This document shows positions 8,193 through 19,617 of a stretch of 64,000 nt of DNA, one piece after another. Position 1 is the first letter of the stretch; each line of letters opens with the position of its first letter. A model generated the notes under the pieces. The model did not search any database, was not told the origin of the DNA, and was given only the letters and a program-made list of their open reading frames with translations. The DNA comes from Deinococcus koreensis (GTDB taxonomy: Bacteria > Deinococcota > Deinococci > Deinococcales > Deinococcaceae), in contig NZ_PPPD01000002.1 in the NCBI RefSeq assembly GCF_002901445.1, positions 310,001 to 374,000 on the forward strand, given 5' to 3'. The position numbers were made by a program, and so were the translations under genes.

Positions 8193-9739
8193 CACGCCGC
8201 GCCCCCGCTGACGTGTGAGGGACGCTGTCCGGTCGCCAGGAACATCACGGCCTCCTCGCTGGCCTGCGCGCGGCTCAGTTCGCCCACCAGGGCGCCCTCG
8301 CGCATGACCAGGATGCGGTCGGCCATGCCCAGCACCTCGGGCAGGTCGCTGGAGATCATCAGGACGGCCAGGCCGGAGGCGGCCAGTTCGGCCAGCGTGC
8401 GGTGCACCTCGGCCTTGGCGCCCACGTCGATGCCGCGCGTGGGCTCGTCCACGATCAGGACGCTGGGACGGGTCGCCAGCCACTTGGCCAGCACGACCTT
8501 CTGCTGGTTCCCGCCCGAGAGCGAGCTGACGGGGTCACGCAGACTGTGCGCCCTGAGCTGCAGCTTCGATGTCCAGTGCTGGGCGGTGGCGGCTTCCGAG
8601 GCCCGGTTCATCAGGCCGCCGCGCGCCAGGCGGTTCAGGATCGCCAGGGTGGCGTTGCGCTCGATGCTCATGTCCATGACCAGCCCCTGCGCGCGGCGGT
8701 CTTCGGGCACCAGGCCCAGGCCCAGGTGCATCGCGGTCTGGGGTTGACCGGGGGGAATGGGCTGACCGCCGAGGCGCACCTCGCCCGCGGCGCGCGGGTC
8801 GATCCCGAACACGGCGCGGGCCACCTCGCTGCGCCCCGCCCCGACCAGCCCCGCCAGGGCGACGATCTCGCCGCGCCGCACCTCGAAGCTGATGTCGCGG
8901 AAGACGCCGGGCTGACCCAGGCCGCGCACCGCCAGGGCCACCTCGCCGGGCACGCCCGCGCCGCGCGGATACAGCTCGCCCAGGTCGCGGCCGACCATCT
9001 GGCGCACCACGCGGCCGGTGTCGTACTGGGCGGTGGGGCCGCACGACACCCAGGCGCCGTCGCGCATGACCGTGACGCGCTGGCACTCCGCGAAGACCTC
9101 CTCCAGCCGGTGGGTGATGAACAGCACCGCGGCGCCCCGCGCCCGCAGCGAGCGCACCACCCGGAAGAGCCGCTCGGTCTCCTGCAGGGTCAGCGCGGCG
9201 GTGGGCTCGTCCATGATCAGGATGCGCGCGCTGAGCGACAGCGCCTTGGCGATCTCGACGAGCTGCTGATCGGCGATGCTCAGGCCCAGCACGGGCCGCG
9301 CCGGATCGAGCGCCACCCCCAGCTCGCGCAGGATGCCAGCGACCCGCGCGTGCAGGGCCCGGGTGTCGATGCGTCCTCCGCGGGCGAGCGGCTGCCGGCC
9401 CATCAGGACGTTCTCGGCCACGCTCAGATCCGGAAAGAGGGTGGGCTCCTGATAGATAACGGCGATACCCGCCGCCTGGGCCTCGGCCGGCGAGTGGAAG
9501 TGCCGGGGCTGGCCGGCGACCTGCAGTTCGCCCGCGTCGGGGCGGTAGACCCCGGCCAGGATCTTGACCAGGGTGCTCTTGCCCGCGCCGTTCTCCCCCA
9601 CCAGCGCGTGAGACTCACCGGGATACAGCTCGATGCCCACGCCCCGCAGCGCCTGCACCGGCCCGAAGGCCCTGCTGGCGTGGGCCAGGCTCAGGAGGGG
9701 CGTCGTGGGAGGAGGGACTGGGATGGCCACACCGCCCAT
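8192..9739 (-). CDS. rhaT: Rhamnose ABC transporter ATP-binding protein (two ATPase domains)
   Basis: This 515-residue protein has two ABC domains in tandem, as in RbsA/MglA. Domain 1 has Walker [10 protein letters not shown] near residue 54, an [15 protein letters not shown] signature near 150 and Walker [12 protein letters not shown] near 168. Domain 2 has a degenerate P-loop ([16 protein letters not shown] near 300), a canonical [15 protein letters not shown] signature near 405 and [14 protein letters not shown]. This asymmetry is usual for sugar importers of the class. The start at 9739 (MGGVAIPV) is chosen over an open extension into rhaM. It lies 10 bp after rhaM and shares a base with the rhaP start. 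It energises rhamnose import. Confidence 0.92.
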   Translation of the reverse strand: MGGVAIPVPPPTTPLLSLAHASRAFGPVQALRGVGIELYPGESHALVGENGAGKSTLVKILAGVYRPDAGELQVAGQPRHFHSPAEAQAAGIAVIYQEPTLFPDLSVAENVLMGRQPLARGGRIDTRALHARVAGILRELGVALDPARPVLGLSIADQQLVEIAKALSLSARILIMDEPTAALTLQETERLFRVVRSLRARGAAVLFITHRLEEVFAECQRVTVMRDGAWVSCGPTAQYDTGRVVRQMVGRDLGELYPRGAGVPGEVALAVRGLGQPGVFRDISFEVRRGEIVALAGLVGAGRSEVARAVFGIDPRAAGEVRLGGQPIPPGQPQTAMHLGLGLVPEDRRAQGLVMDMSIERNATLAILNRLARGGLMNRASEAATAQHWTSKLQLRAHSLRDPVSSLSGGNQQKVVLAKWLATRPSVLIVDEPTRGIDVGAKAEVHRTLAELAASGLAVLMISSDLPEVLGMADRILVMREGALVGELSRAQASEEAVMFLATGQRPSHVSGGAA

Positions 9740-9749
9740 CTCCGCGCCG

Positions 9750-10079
9750 CTAGTCAAGGTGGAACACCTCCTCCAGCGGCCGGAAGCTCTCATCCGGCGT
9801 GCCCTCCAACTCGATGAAAAACGGCGCCATCTCGGCCTGCCAGCGGGCGTTGACCCCGCTGCGGGCCATGCCCTCACGGGCGGCCTGCAGATCGGGGGTC
9901 TCGAAATAGCCCACCAGCAGGCCGTCGCCTCGCAGGAACAGCGAGTAGTTGTGCCAGCCGGTCTCGCGCAGCGCGGCGAGCATGTCCGGCCACACCGCGC
10001 GGTGGCGTTCCCGGTACTCGGCGAGCCGTTCGGGGCGCACCTGAAGCAGAAAGCACACTCGGTGGGGGGGCGCGGTCAT
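9750..10079 (-). CDS. rhaM: L-rhamnose mutarotase
   Basis: This 109-residue protein interconverts the alpha and beta anomers of L-rhamnose in the cytoplasm. It is close to the usual length (about 104). Family hallmarks are present: [37 protein letters not shown] near residues 9-46, where the His in ERH is the expected catalytic residue, and [16 protein letters not shown] after it. The Trp-Pro pair near residue 31 is typical. The frame runs upstream to 10151, but the ATG at 10079 gives the normal family start. It is the first gene of the transport arm, transcribed from the promoter shared with the DeoR regulator. Confidence 0.93.
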   Translation of the reverse strand: MTAPPHRVCFLLQVRPERLAEYRERHRAVWPDMLAALRETGWHNYSLFLRGDGLLVGYFETPDLQAAREGMARSGVNARWQAEMAPFFIELEGTPDESFRPLEEVFHLD

Positions 10080-10209
10080 GGGCCTCCGGGGCAGCCTGGG
10101 GCGGGTGGGGGCGGATTGTGGTCTGGTCGGACTGCTCCCATTGAAGCGCATCGCACAGAAGATTGCAAGAGGCTGTCATGTTTTGTGCTTTTTGTGTTAC
10201 GATCTCGCC
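10080..10209. promoter_or_regulatory. Divergent rhamnose promoter region with TTTTGTG-type repeats
   Basis: This 130-bp spacer separates rhaM (minus) from the DeoR regulator (plus). It contains two direct TTTTGTG copies at 10181-10187 and 10190-10196, 9 bp apart, and a reverse-oriented near copy, CACAGAA, at 10154-10160. For the plus strand, TTGCAA at 10163-10168 could be a -35 and the TGTTACGAT stretch at 10194-10202 contains a -10-like TTACGAT close to the ATG. Clustered short repeats are typical DeoR-family binding sites, so both arms are probably repressed by the adjacent regulator. Confidence 0.55.
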
Positions 10210-10986
10210 ATGTCCAGTGACCTCATGGGCCCGCTGCCTGGCCGCCAGCAGGACATCCTGCGCCGCGCGCTGGCGCTGGGGGTCGTGCGGATCAAGGAAC
10301 TCGCCACCGAGCTGGGGGTGCATGAGATGACCGTGCGGCGCGACATCGACGCGCTGTGTGAGCAGGGCCGGCTGCTGCGGGTGCACGGCGGCGCGCAGCT
10401 GCTCGAACGCACCAGCGAGGAGCTGTCCCAGCAGCTCCGGGCTGCCCAGAACGTGGAGGCCAAGGAACGCATCGCCCGCGCCGCGCTCGGGCTGATCCAG
10501 GACGGCGACACGGTGGCGCTGGACGCCAGCACCACCAGCCTCGCGCTGGCCCGGCTGCTGCCCAGCCGCCGGGTGCAGGCCATCGCCTGCTCGCTGGACG
10601 CCGCGAACGTCCTGGCTGCCGGCGGCGTGCCCTTCCTGATGGTGGGCGGCAACTTCCACGCCCCGGCGCGCTCGTTTGTCGGAGCGTTCTTCCTCGACAC
10701 GCTGGCGCGGCTGCACCCCGATCTGGTGTTTTTTTCCGCCAAGGGCTACGCCCCGGAGACGGGCTTCACCGACCCCCACCTGCCCGAGGTGGGCAGCAAA
10801 CAGGCGCTGATCCGCTCGGGCAGCTCGGTGGTGGCGCTGCTCGACCACTCCAAGTTCGGGCGCCGCGCGCTGGCGACCATCGCCACCCACGCCGACGTGA
10901 ACACCGTGATCACCGACGCCGAGCCCGCCGAGGCCGTGCGCGCCCGCCTGGACACCGACGACATCCAGCTCATCCTGGCGCCCTGA
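10210..10986 (+). CDS. DeoR family transcriptional regulator of rhamnose genes
   Basis: This 258-residue regulator has an N-terminal DeoR winged helix ([39 protein letters not shown], then RVHGGAQL; residues 12-62). The C-terminal sugar-phosphate-sensing fold follows ([46 protein letters not shown]). The reading frame extends upstream through the intergenic promoter to 10078, but the ATG at 10210 gives the usual start. It is divergent from the transport genes and first in the catabolic arm (35 bp before rhaI), as in Rhizobium, where a DeoR protein represses rhamnose catabolism. The inducer is likely rhamnulose or its phosphate. Confidence 0.9.
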   Translation: MSSDLMGPLPGRQQDILRRALALGVVRIKELATELGVHEMTVRRDIDALCEQGRLLRVHGGAQLLERTSEELSQQLRAAQNVEAKERIARAALGLIQDGDTVALDASTTSLALARLLPSRRVQAIACSLDAANVLAAGGVPFLMVGGNFHAPARSFVGAFFLDTLARLHPDLVFFSAKGYAPETGFTDPHLPEVGSKQALIRSGSSVVALLDHSKFGRRALATIATHADVNTVITDAEPAEAVRARLDTDDIQLILAP

Positions 10987-11021
10987 ACCGGGCGCCTGGG
11001 CACCCCATCCCCGGAGGACGC

Positions 11022-12224
11022 ATGAACGCCGACCTGCTCACCGCCCTGTCCGCCCAGCGCATCGAAACGCCCAGCTGGGGGTACGGCAACTCGGGCACGC
11101 GCTTCAAGACCTTCGCGGCGCCGGGCGCCGCCCGCGACATCTGGGAGAAGCTGGACGACGCCGCCGAGGTGCACCGCCTGACCGGCATCGCCCCGTCCGT
11201 GGCGCTGCACATCCCCTGGGACGAGGTGGACGACTATGGCGCGCTCAGGGACTACGCCCAGGAGCGGCAGCTCACCCTGGGGGCGATCAACCCGAACGTG
11301 TTCCAGGACGACGTGTATAAGTTGGGCAGCGTCACGAATCCGGATGAACGTGTGCGCGAGCAGGCCCTCTCCCATCTGCTTGACTGCGTGGAGGTGATGA
11401 AACAGACTGGCAGCACAGACCTCAGCCTATGGTTCGCCGACGGCACCAACTACGCCGGGCAGGACGACCTGCGGCGGCGCAAACGGCACCTGCGCGCGGC
11501 CCTGGGGCGCGTCCACGACGCCCTGCCCGACGGCGCGCGGATGCTGGTGGAGTACAAGCTGTTCGAGCCCGCCTTCTACGCGACCGACCTGTTCGACTGG
11601 GGCGCAGCCTACGCGCACTGCCTCGCGGTGGGCGAGCGGGCGCAGGTGCTGGTCGACCTGGGACACCACGCGCAGGGCGTGAACATCGAGGGCATCGTGG
11701 CCTTCCTGCTGGACGAGGGGCGCCTGGGCGGCTTCCACTTCAACGCCCGGCGCTACGCCGACGACGACCTGATCGTGGGCACGGCCAACCCCTTCGAGCT
11801 CTTCTGCATCTACGCCGAACTCGTGGCGGCCGCGCGCAGTGAGGACGCGGCGACCCGCACCACGGCGCAGCAGGTGGCCTACATGATCGACCAGAGCCAC
11901 AACATCGAACCCAAGGTGGAGGCCATGCTGCAGTCGGTGCTGAACTGCCAGGAAGCCTACGCCCAGGCGCTGCTGATCGACCACGACCACCTCCGGGAAG
12001 CGCAGGAGCGCGGCGACGTGCTGGGGGCCCACCGGGTGCTGACAGACGCCTTCAAGACCGACGTGCGGCCCCTGCTGCGCGAGTGGCGCGGCGAGACCGG
12101 GCGGCCGGCAGATCCCATCGCCGCGCACCGTCAGAGCGGCTATCAGGACAGGGTCGCCCGCGAACGCGGCACCGTGGACAGCGGCGGCGGCTACCCGGTC
12201 AAGGACAGGGTGATGGGGACGTGA
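11022..12224 (+). CDS. rhaI: L-rhamnose isomerase (RhaI type)
   Basis: This 400-residue enzyme converts L-rhamnose to L-rhamnulose. It is the RhaI type found in Pseudomonas stutzeri and Rhizobium, a xylose-isomerase-like TIM barrel using two divalent metals, and not the E. coli RhaA type. Metal and substrate residues are visible: [12 protein letters not shown] near residue 181 (Glu ligand), [15 protein letters not shown] near 209-223, and [24 protein letters not shown] near 238-261 (His and the two Asp). GGAGGA precedes the ATG. It follows the DeoR gene by 35 bp and precedes rhaD by 55 bp. Confidence 0.93.
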   Translation: MNADLLTALSAQRIETPSWGYGNSGTRFKTFAAPGAARDIWEKLDDAAEVHRLTGIAPSVALHIPWDEVDDYGALRDYAQERQLTLGAINPNVFQDDVYKLGSVTNPDERVREQALSHLLDCVEVMKQTGSTDLSLWFADGTNYAGQDDLRRRKRHLRAALGRVHDALPDGARMLVEYKLFEPAFYATDLFDWGAAYAHCLAVGERAQVLVDLGHHAQGVNIEGIVAFLLDEGRLGGFHFNARRYADDDLIVGTANPFELFCIYAELVAAARSEDAATRTTAQQVAYMIDQSHNIEPKVEAMLQSVLNCQEAYAQALLIDHDHLREAQERGDVLGAHRVLTDAFKTDVRPLLREWRGETGRPADPIAAHRQSGYQDRVARERGTVDSGGGYPVKDRVMGT

Positions 12225-12279
12225 CGACCCGGTTCGCCGGCGAGCCCCGTCCACGTCCCTCTCCCACCAGGAGCACCCC

Positions 12280-14365
<2,086 letters not shown>

Positions 14366-14376
<11 letters not shown>

Positions 14377-15844
14377 CGGGGTGTCCCGGCACATCGCCGT
14401 CGATCTGGGGGCCTCGGGCGGCCGGGTGGCGCTGGGCACGCTGCGCGCCGGGCGGCTGGAGGTGGAGATCCTGCACCGCTTTCCCAACGGGGGCGTTCCG
14501 GTGCACGGCGAGCTGTACTGGGACATCCTGGGGCTGTGGCGCGAGGTGGTGCACGGCCTGAGGCTGGCGAGCACTCACGGCGACATCGCCAGTGTGGGCG
14601 TGAATTCCTGGGCGGTGGACTACGGCCTGCTGGACGCGCGGGGCGAACTGCTGGGGCAGGTGAACCACTACCGCAGCGCCCGGCTGGGCGGGGTGATGGA
14701 GCGGGTGCGGGAGCAACTCTCCGACGAGGCGATCTATGCCGCGACCGGCATCCAGTTCCTGGGGTTCAACACGCTGTATCAGCTCGCGGCCGAGCCCCCG
14801 GAGCGCCTGGCCCAGGCCCATACCCTGCTGATGGTGCCCGACCTGCTGCACTTCTGGCTGTGCGGAGCCCAGGCGTGTGAGCGCACGAACGCCAGCACCA
14901 CGCAGTTCTACGATCCGCTGACCGGAGCCTGGCACCGGGAGCTGCTGGCACGGGCCGGACTGCCCACGCACTTCCTGCCGCGACTGGTCGATCCCGGCAC
15001 TGACCTCGGCCCGCTGAGCCCGGAAGTGGAGCGCGAGACGGGCCTGCGCGGGGTGCGGGTGGTCACGCCCGCCACGCACGACACGGCCTCGGCGGTGGCC
15101 GCCGTTCCCGCCCGTGGCGACGGCTGGGCCTACGTGTCCAGCGGCACCTGGAGTCTGGTCGGCGTGGAGGTGGCGCAGCCGGTGCTGAGCGCCCAGGCCC
15201 GCGCCCTGAACCTGACCAACGAGGCCGGGCTGGACGGCACGACCCGCCTGCTGAAGAACGTCATGGGCCTGTGGATCGTGCAGGAGTGCCGCCGCGCGTG
15301 GGACGCGGATTTTGCCGGGCTCGATGCGGGCGCGGCGGCGCTGCCCGCGGGCGGCCCCCTGATCGACCCCGACGATCCGCAATTTCTGCCGCCGGGACTG
15401 GACATGCCGCAGCGCGTGCAGGCCTTCTGCGCCCAGACCGGCCAGAGCGTGCCCCAGACCCCGCCGGAGATCGTGCGCTGCGTGCTCGACAGCCTGGCCC
15501 ACCGGATTGCGGAGGTACTGGACGCTCTGGAAACGGTCACCGGCCGGAGCCTCCGCACGGTTCACGTGGTAGGGGGCGGCGCTCAGGGCGAATTCCTGAA
15601 CCGGCTGACCGCCGATCTGAGTGGCCGCATGGTCGTCGCCGGCCCGGTCGAGGCGACCCTGATCGGCAACCTGCTGGTGCAGGCCCGCGCCTGCGGGGGG
15701 CTGAAGGACAGCTCGATCCGGGAGGTCGTGCGGGCGTCCAGCGAGTCCCAGACCTTCACGCCGGCTGGGGGCGACAAAGGTGACAGCCGTGAGCGCTTCC
15801 GGAGGCTGACGGTCGTGCAGGGCCGCACCGAAAGCTCGCCTTGA
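14366..15844 (+). CDS. rhaB: Rhamnulokinase
   Basis: This 492-residue FGGY-family kinase phosphorylates L-rhamnulose on O1 using ATP. N-terminal domain motifs are IAVDLGASGGRVALGTLRAG (residues 9-28) and VGVNSWAVDYGLLDARGELLGQ near 79, the rhamnulokinase version of the substrate loop. The C-terminal domain has the ATP-binding VHVVGGGAQGEFLNRLTADLSGR near 399-421 and SSGTWSLVGVE near 257. It overlaps rhaD by 11 bp, so translation is coupled, and it is the last gene of the catabolic arm. Confidence 0.94.
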
Positions 15845-16172
15845 ACGGCGGTCTGTCCGGCGCTGGCCCAGGGCACAACCACTGGGATCAGCGGGCTACC
15901 CGGTCACAGGCGGGCGGATCAGCCGAATTCCCGTTCGGCCGTTCCAGATGCCGTTCTCCGGCCACAGGGACTGGCCCGCCGTCTTTCCTGCTGGATCAGG
16001 TTCGCGAGTCCGGGTGGGTCGCTCGAGAAGGCCGCATGTTCAATGGCTGAATGTCACCATGAAACCCTGTCTGGCAAGCGAAATCCCGCTTTACTATGAG
16101 AAAAATATGTGCTGCGCTATAAGAAGTTTTTAATTATAAGGGGGGTTCCTTAAATTAAGAGCCCTTAACTAT
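15845..16172. promoter_or_regulatory. Intergenic region with A+T-rich promoter before the beta-helix lipoprotein
   Basis: The first 200 bp have ordinary high G+C and no convincing gene or terminator. From about 16085 the sequence becomes strongly A+T-rich. It has -10-like TATAAG at 16119-16124 and TATAAG near 16133-16138, and a short palindrome CTTAA-A-TTAAG at 16149-16159. AAGGGGGG near 16137 is Shine-Dalgarno-like but too far from the ATG at 16173. This is the likely promoter and operator for the next gene. Confidence 0.45.
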
Positions 16173-18068
16173 ATGGACGACTCCACCCCAGGGCAAAGAC
16201 GACGTGCCCTGGCTTCCGAGGTCTCCTTGGGGGTCAGGCGGGCGTCTCAAAGTAGGTCTTCTGTGAATTCACCCTTTCTGTCTCCCGCGAACCCCTCTCC
16301 GTTCCGATCCGTCCTGACCCTGCCCCTGTTGGCCTGCACCCTGGCCCTGTCGCTGGCGGCCTGCTCGTCCCCCCGGACTCCGGAAGTCCAGACCCCCGGG
16401 GCCCAGACCCCCGGTACCCAGACGCCCGCGCCCCGGGCTGGCGGCCGGCCCACCGACGCCGACATCACGACCGACGCGCCGCTGACCAATCTCGTGCTGT
16501 CGATCGTGGCGGGAGACAACGCCCTCAGCGGCGCCACCTGGAGCCGGGCCACCAACGGCTACGGCCCGGTGGAGCTCAACAGGAGCAACGGCGAGGCGGG
16601 CGCGAACGACGGCCGCACCCTGAGCCTGGGCGGCAAGACCTACACGCGGGGCTACGGCGTGCACGCCGGTTCCCAGCTCAGCTTCTCCATCGGCGGCCGT
16701 TGCAGCGCCCTGGCCGCCGACATCGGCGTCGACGACGAGGTGGGGGGCAACGGCAGCGTGGTCTTCCAGATCCTGGGAGACGGGGTCAAACTCTACGACT
16801 CCGGCACCATGACCGGGGCCACCGCCACCAAATCCATCAGGGTCGACGTGACCGGCCGCAGCACCGTCACGCTGGTCGTGACCGACGCCGGGAACGGCAA
16901 CGCCTACGACCACGCCGACTGGGCCGTACCCACGCTGCTGGGCTGCGCCGCCCCGGCCAGCACCGGCAGCCCGGCCCCGGCCGACGCGCTGACCCCCGAG
17001 CAGTTCGGCGCGCGCGGCGACGGCGTGACCGACGACACCACGGCCCTGCGCTCGCTGTTCTCGGCGCTGAACAGCGGCACGAAGGCCGCCTCCTTCGGCG
17101 CGAACAAGGTCTACCGCTACCGCCGCACCGGCCCGGTACAGTTCGAGGTCATGCGCGACGGCGCGACGATCTACGGCAACGGCGCGACCCTCAAGGCCCG
17201 CGACGGCGAGCCCACCGACAACTCCTGGTACACCCTGCGGGTGGCCGGCCCCCGCATCACCATCCAGAACCTGACCATCGACGCCAACCGGGCGGGGCGC
17301 CCCGCCATGAGCGGCGTGCAGAACCAGACCGCCTGGTTTGTCGATGGCGGCAGCCGCTCGGTCACCCTGCGCCAGATCCGCGGCCTGAACGCCCCGACGG
17401 ACGGCCTGTACATCCGTGATCTGGTCAGTCCCGGGCCTGTCAGCGGCACCGCCAACACGCCCACCGACATCCGGCTGGAAGGCGTGGAGATGATGAACTC
17501 CGGGCGCAACAACCTCTCGATCGTGGCCTCGCGGAGCGTGTCCGTGATCGGCGGGAAGTTCAACGGGGCGGGCGGCGTGCCCGGTGGCCCCTGGGCCGGC
17601 ATCGACATCGAGCCCAACCGGGGCAGCGACCTGCAGGGCAACGACGGCGTGCTGATCGAGGGCGCCGAGACCAGCGACAACCAGGGCTCGGGCATTGATG
17701 TGGCGCAGCTCGACAACCGCAACATCGTGATCCGCAACCACGCCTCGCACCGCAACGGCACGGCGCTGTTCCTGAGCCCCTCGGGGCCGATCACCGTGGA
17801 CGGTTTCCAGGCCAGCTCCTACGGCACGCTCACCAAGGCCGGCGTGATCGCCATCGTGCCCTCGGACGCGCCGGGCGCCACCGTGAAGCTGAGCAACCTG
17901 CGGGTGAGCAACACCACCGACAGCAAGCCGACCTTCTTCCAGAACTACCCCGGCACGGTGTCGCTCAACGGCCTGCGCGCCGACAACGTGGCGACCAAGA
18001 CCGTGCTGGGCACCTACAAGCCCACCACCGTCGCCAACGTGTTCCTGAACGGCGTGCAGATCAAGTAA
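16173..18068 (+). CDS. Lipoprotein with NPCBM-like domain and parallel beta-helix (pectate-lyase-like)
   Basis: This 631-residue protein starts with a basic stretch and a hydrophobic segment ending in a lipobox, LAAC (Cys64), so it is probably a lipoprotein. A GTG at 16263 (residue 31) would give a more normal signal peptide. A Pro/Thr-rich linker with TPGAQTPGTQTPAP follows. Residues ~95-255 match the NPCBM carbohydrate-binding type (GYGPVELNRSNGE, YTRGYGVHAGSQLSF, DIGVDDEVGGNGSVVF). From ~270, FGARGDGVTDDTTALR opens a right-handed parallel beta-helix of the pectate-lyase/glycosyl-hydrolase-28 class, with repeats to the C-terminus. It follows the rhamnose operon on the same strand but has its own promoter. 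It may bind or cut a rhamnose-containing polysaccharide; this is inference. Confidence 0.8.
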   Translation: MDDSTPGQRRRALASEVSLGVRRASQSRSSVNSPFLSPANPSPFRSVLTLPLLACTLALSLAACSSPRTPEVQTPGAQTPGTQTPAPRAGGRPTDADITTDAPLTNLVLSIVAGDNALSGATWSRATNGYGPVELNRSNGEAGANDGRTLSLGGKTYTRGYGVHAGSQLSFSIGGRCSALAADIGVDDEVGGNGSVVFQILGDGVKLYDSGTMTGATATKSIRVDVTGRSTVTLVVTDAGNGNAYDHADWAVPTLLGCAAPASTGSPAPADALTPEQFGARGDGVTDDTTALRSLFSALNSGTKAASFGANKVYRYRRTGPVQFEVMRDGATIYGNGATLKARDGEPTDNSWYTLRVAGPRITIQNLTIDANRAGRPAMSGVQNQTAWFVDGGSRSVTLRQIRGLNAPTDGLYIRDLVSPGPVSGTANTPTDIRLEGVEMMNSGRNNLSIVASRSVSVIGGKFNGAGGVPGGPWAGIDIEPNRGSDLQGNDGVLIEGAETSDNQGSGIDVAQLDNRNIVIRNHASHRNGTALFLSPSGPITVDGFQASSYGTLTKAGVIAIVPSDAPGATVKLSNLRVSNTTDSKPTFFQNYPGTVSLNGLRADNVATKTVLGTYKPTTVANVFLNGVQIK

Positions 18069-18084
18069 CGCGCTTGAATCTCGA

Positions 18085-18117
18085 GGCAGCGACCCGTCCA
18101 GACGCCGGGTCGCTGCC
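18085..18117. terminator. Bidirectional hairpin terminator between convergent genes
   Basis: GGCAGCGACCCG (18085-18096) and CGGGTCGCTGCC (18106-18117) form a perfect 12-bp stem with a 9-nt loop. It sits in the 64-bp gap between two convergent genes (ends at 18068 and 18133). There is no long T-run, only TTC after the stem, which is common in G+C-rich genomes. Confidence 0.75.
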
Positions 18118-18132
18118 TTCGCGTGGCGCGCC

Positions 18133-19428
18133 TCAGCGCTCGCCGCGCAGGTCGGTCACGCGCCGCAGCTTGCCGCCCTCGGAGCGGGGCAGGCTTCCCG
18201 CCTCGCACAGCTCGCAGCGCACGCTCACGCCGACCAGCACCTTGATCTGACGCTCGATCTCCAGGCGCAGCGCCGGGTGATCGCCGTCGGCCTCGATCCG
18301 CAGGGTCAGGTCGTCCATCAGGCCGGTGCGGGTAAGCACCACCTGGTAGTGCGGGCTCACCTGCCCCAGCGTGACCAGCACGGCCTCGAGCTGGGTCGGG
18401 TAGACGTTCACGCCGCGCAGGATGATCAGGTCGTCCGATCTCCCCTGGATACCGTCCATGCGGCGCATGGTGCGGCCCGTGGCGTTTCCGCCGGGCAGCA
18501 GCCGCGTGATGTCGCCCGTCCAGTAGCGCAGGATCGGCAGGGCGGTGCGGGTCATGGAACTGAGCACGAGCACGCCCAGTTCGCCCTCCGGCAGCACCTC
18601 GCCGGTCTGCGGATGCACGATCTCGGGATAGAAGTGGTCTTCCCAGAGGTACGAGCCGCGCTGCTCGGCGTGATCCTCGTTGCTCACGCCGGGGCCGATG
18701 ATCTCGGAGAGGCCGTAGATGTTGGTGGCCTTCACGCCCAGCGCGGCCTCGACCTCCGCGCGGGTCTTCTCGGCCCAGGGCTCGGCGCCCAGCACGGCGT
18801 AGCGCAGGCTGAGGTCATCCGGGCCCAGCCCCCGGCGCGCCAGGGCCTCGGCCAGCACCAGGGCGTAGCTGGGGGTGCAGGCGATCACCTCGGGCTGCAG
18901 GTCCTCGATGAGCTGCACCTGCCGCTCGGTGCCGCCGCCCGAGACCGGCACGGTGCACAGGCCCAGCCGCGCCGCGCCGCCGTGGGTGCCCAGCCCGCCC
19001 GTGAACAGGCCGTAGCCGTAGGCGTTGTGAAAGACCATGCCGGGCCGCGCCCCCGCCGCGTACAGCGAGCGGGCCACGACCTCCCCGAAGACCTCCAGGT
19101 CGTGCTCGTCGTAGGCGACCACGGTCGGCTTGCCGGAGGTGCCTGAACTGGCGTGGATGCGGCGCAGTTCCCCGCGCGGCACGCAGGACAGGCCGAGCGG
19201 ATAGCCGTCACGCAGATCCGCCTTGTAGGTGAAGGGAAAGCGCGCCAGGTCGTCCAGCGCCCGCAGGTCGCCGGGCGCCACCCCCGCCGCGCGGAACTTG
19301 TCGCGGTAGGCGGGCACGCGCTCGTGCTGGCGCTCGACCATGCGCTGGAGCTGCGAGAGCTGCAGGGCGCGGAGTTCGGGGACGGGCAGGGCTTCACGCT
19401 CTGGCTGGAACATGGTGGGCTGGAACAT
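18133..19428 (-). CDS. paaK: Phenylacetate-CoA ligase family protein
   Basis: This 431-residue acyl-adenylate/CoA ligase has the family's short length. Visible motifs are the P-loop SSGTSGKPTVVAYDEHD near residue 94, NAYGYGLFTGGLGTHGGA near 133, the acyl-binding NIYGLSEIIGPGVS near 237, LRYWTGDITRLL near 305, and GRSDDLIILRGVNVYPTQ near 330 before a C-terminal lid. Two ATGs repeat MFQPTMFQPE; the upstream one (19428) has GGAGG at ideal spacing. No other paa gene is near. It is divergent from kynU-kynA, whose product is anthranilate. Family members activate phenylacetate or other aryl acids, so anthranilate is a candidate substrate. Confidence 0.85.
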   Translation of the reverse strand: MFQPTMFQPEREALPVPELRALQLSQLQRMVERQHERVPAYRDKFRAAGVAPGDLRALDDLARFPFTYKADLRDGYPLGLSCVPRGELRRIHASSGTSGKPTVVAYDEHDLEVFGEVVARSLYAAGARPGMVFHNAYGYGLFTGGLGTHGGAARLGLCTVPVSGGGTERQVQLIEDLQPEVIACTPSYALVLAEALARRGLGPDDLSLRYAVLGAEPWAEKTRAEVEAALGVKATNIYGLSEIIGPGVSNEDHAEQRGSYLWEDHFYPEIVHPQTGEVLPEGELGVLVLSSMTRTALPILRYWTGDITRLLPGGNATGRTMRRMDGIQGRSDDLIILRGVNVYPTQLEAVLVTLGQVSPHYQVVLTRTGLMDDLTLRIEADGDHPALRLEIERQIKVLVGVSVRCELCEAGSLPRSEGGKLRRVTDLRGER

Positions 19429-19617
19429 GGGGAGAGCCTCCGGGGCGGGGACACGGATGGAGAGCGGCCGGACAGGAGCGGCAGCGGGGCAGTGATGCCG
19501 GCAGTGTAGCGAAGCGGGGCGCGGCTCCGGGAGAAGCGCCCGCAGAGACCGACCTATACTCCGCCCATCCCAGGCGCCCGGCGCGGGCCGGCGCTCTCCC
19601 CCACTCCCGAGGTGCCC

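Noticed and set aside
16269..17750. Long minus-strand open frame opposite the beta-helix lipoprotein
   Set aside because: Low-complexity antisense shadow; the plus-strand frame has domains and a lipobox.
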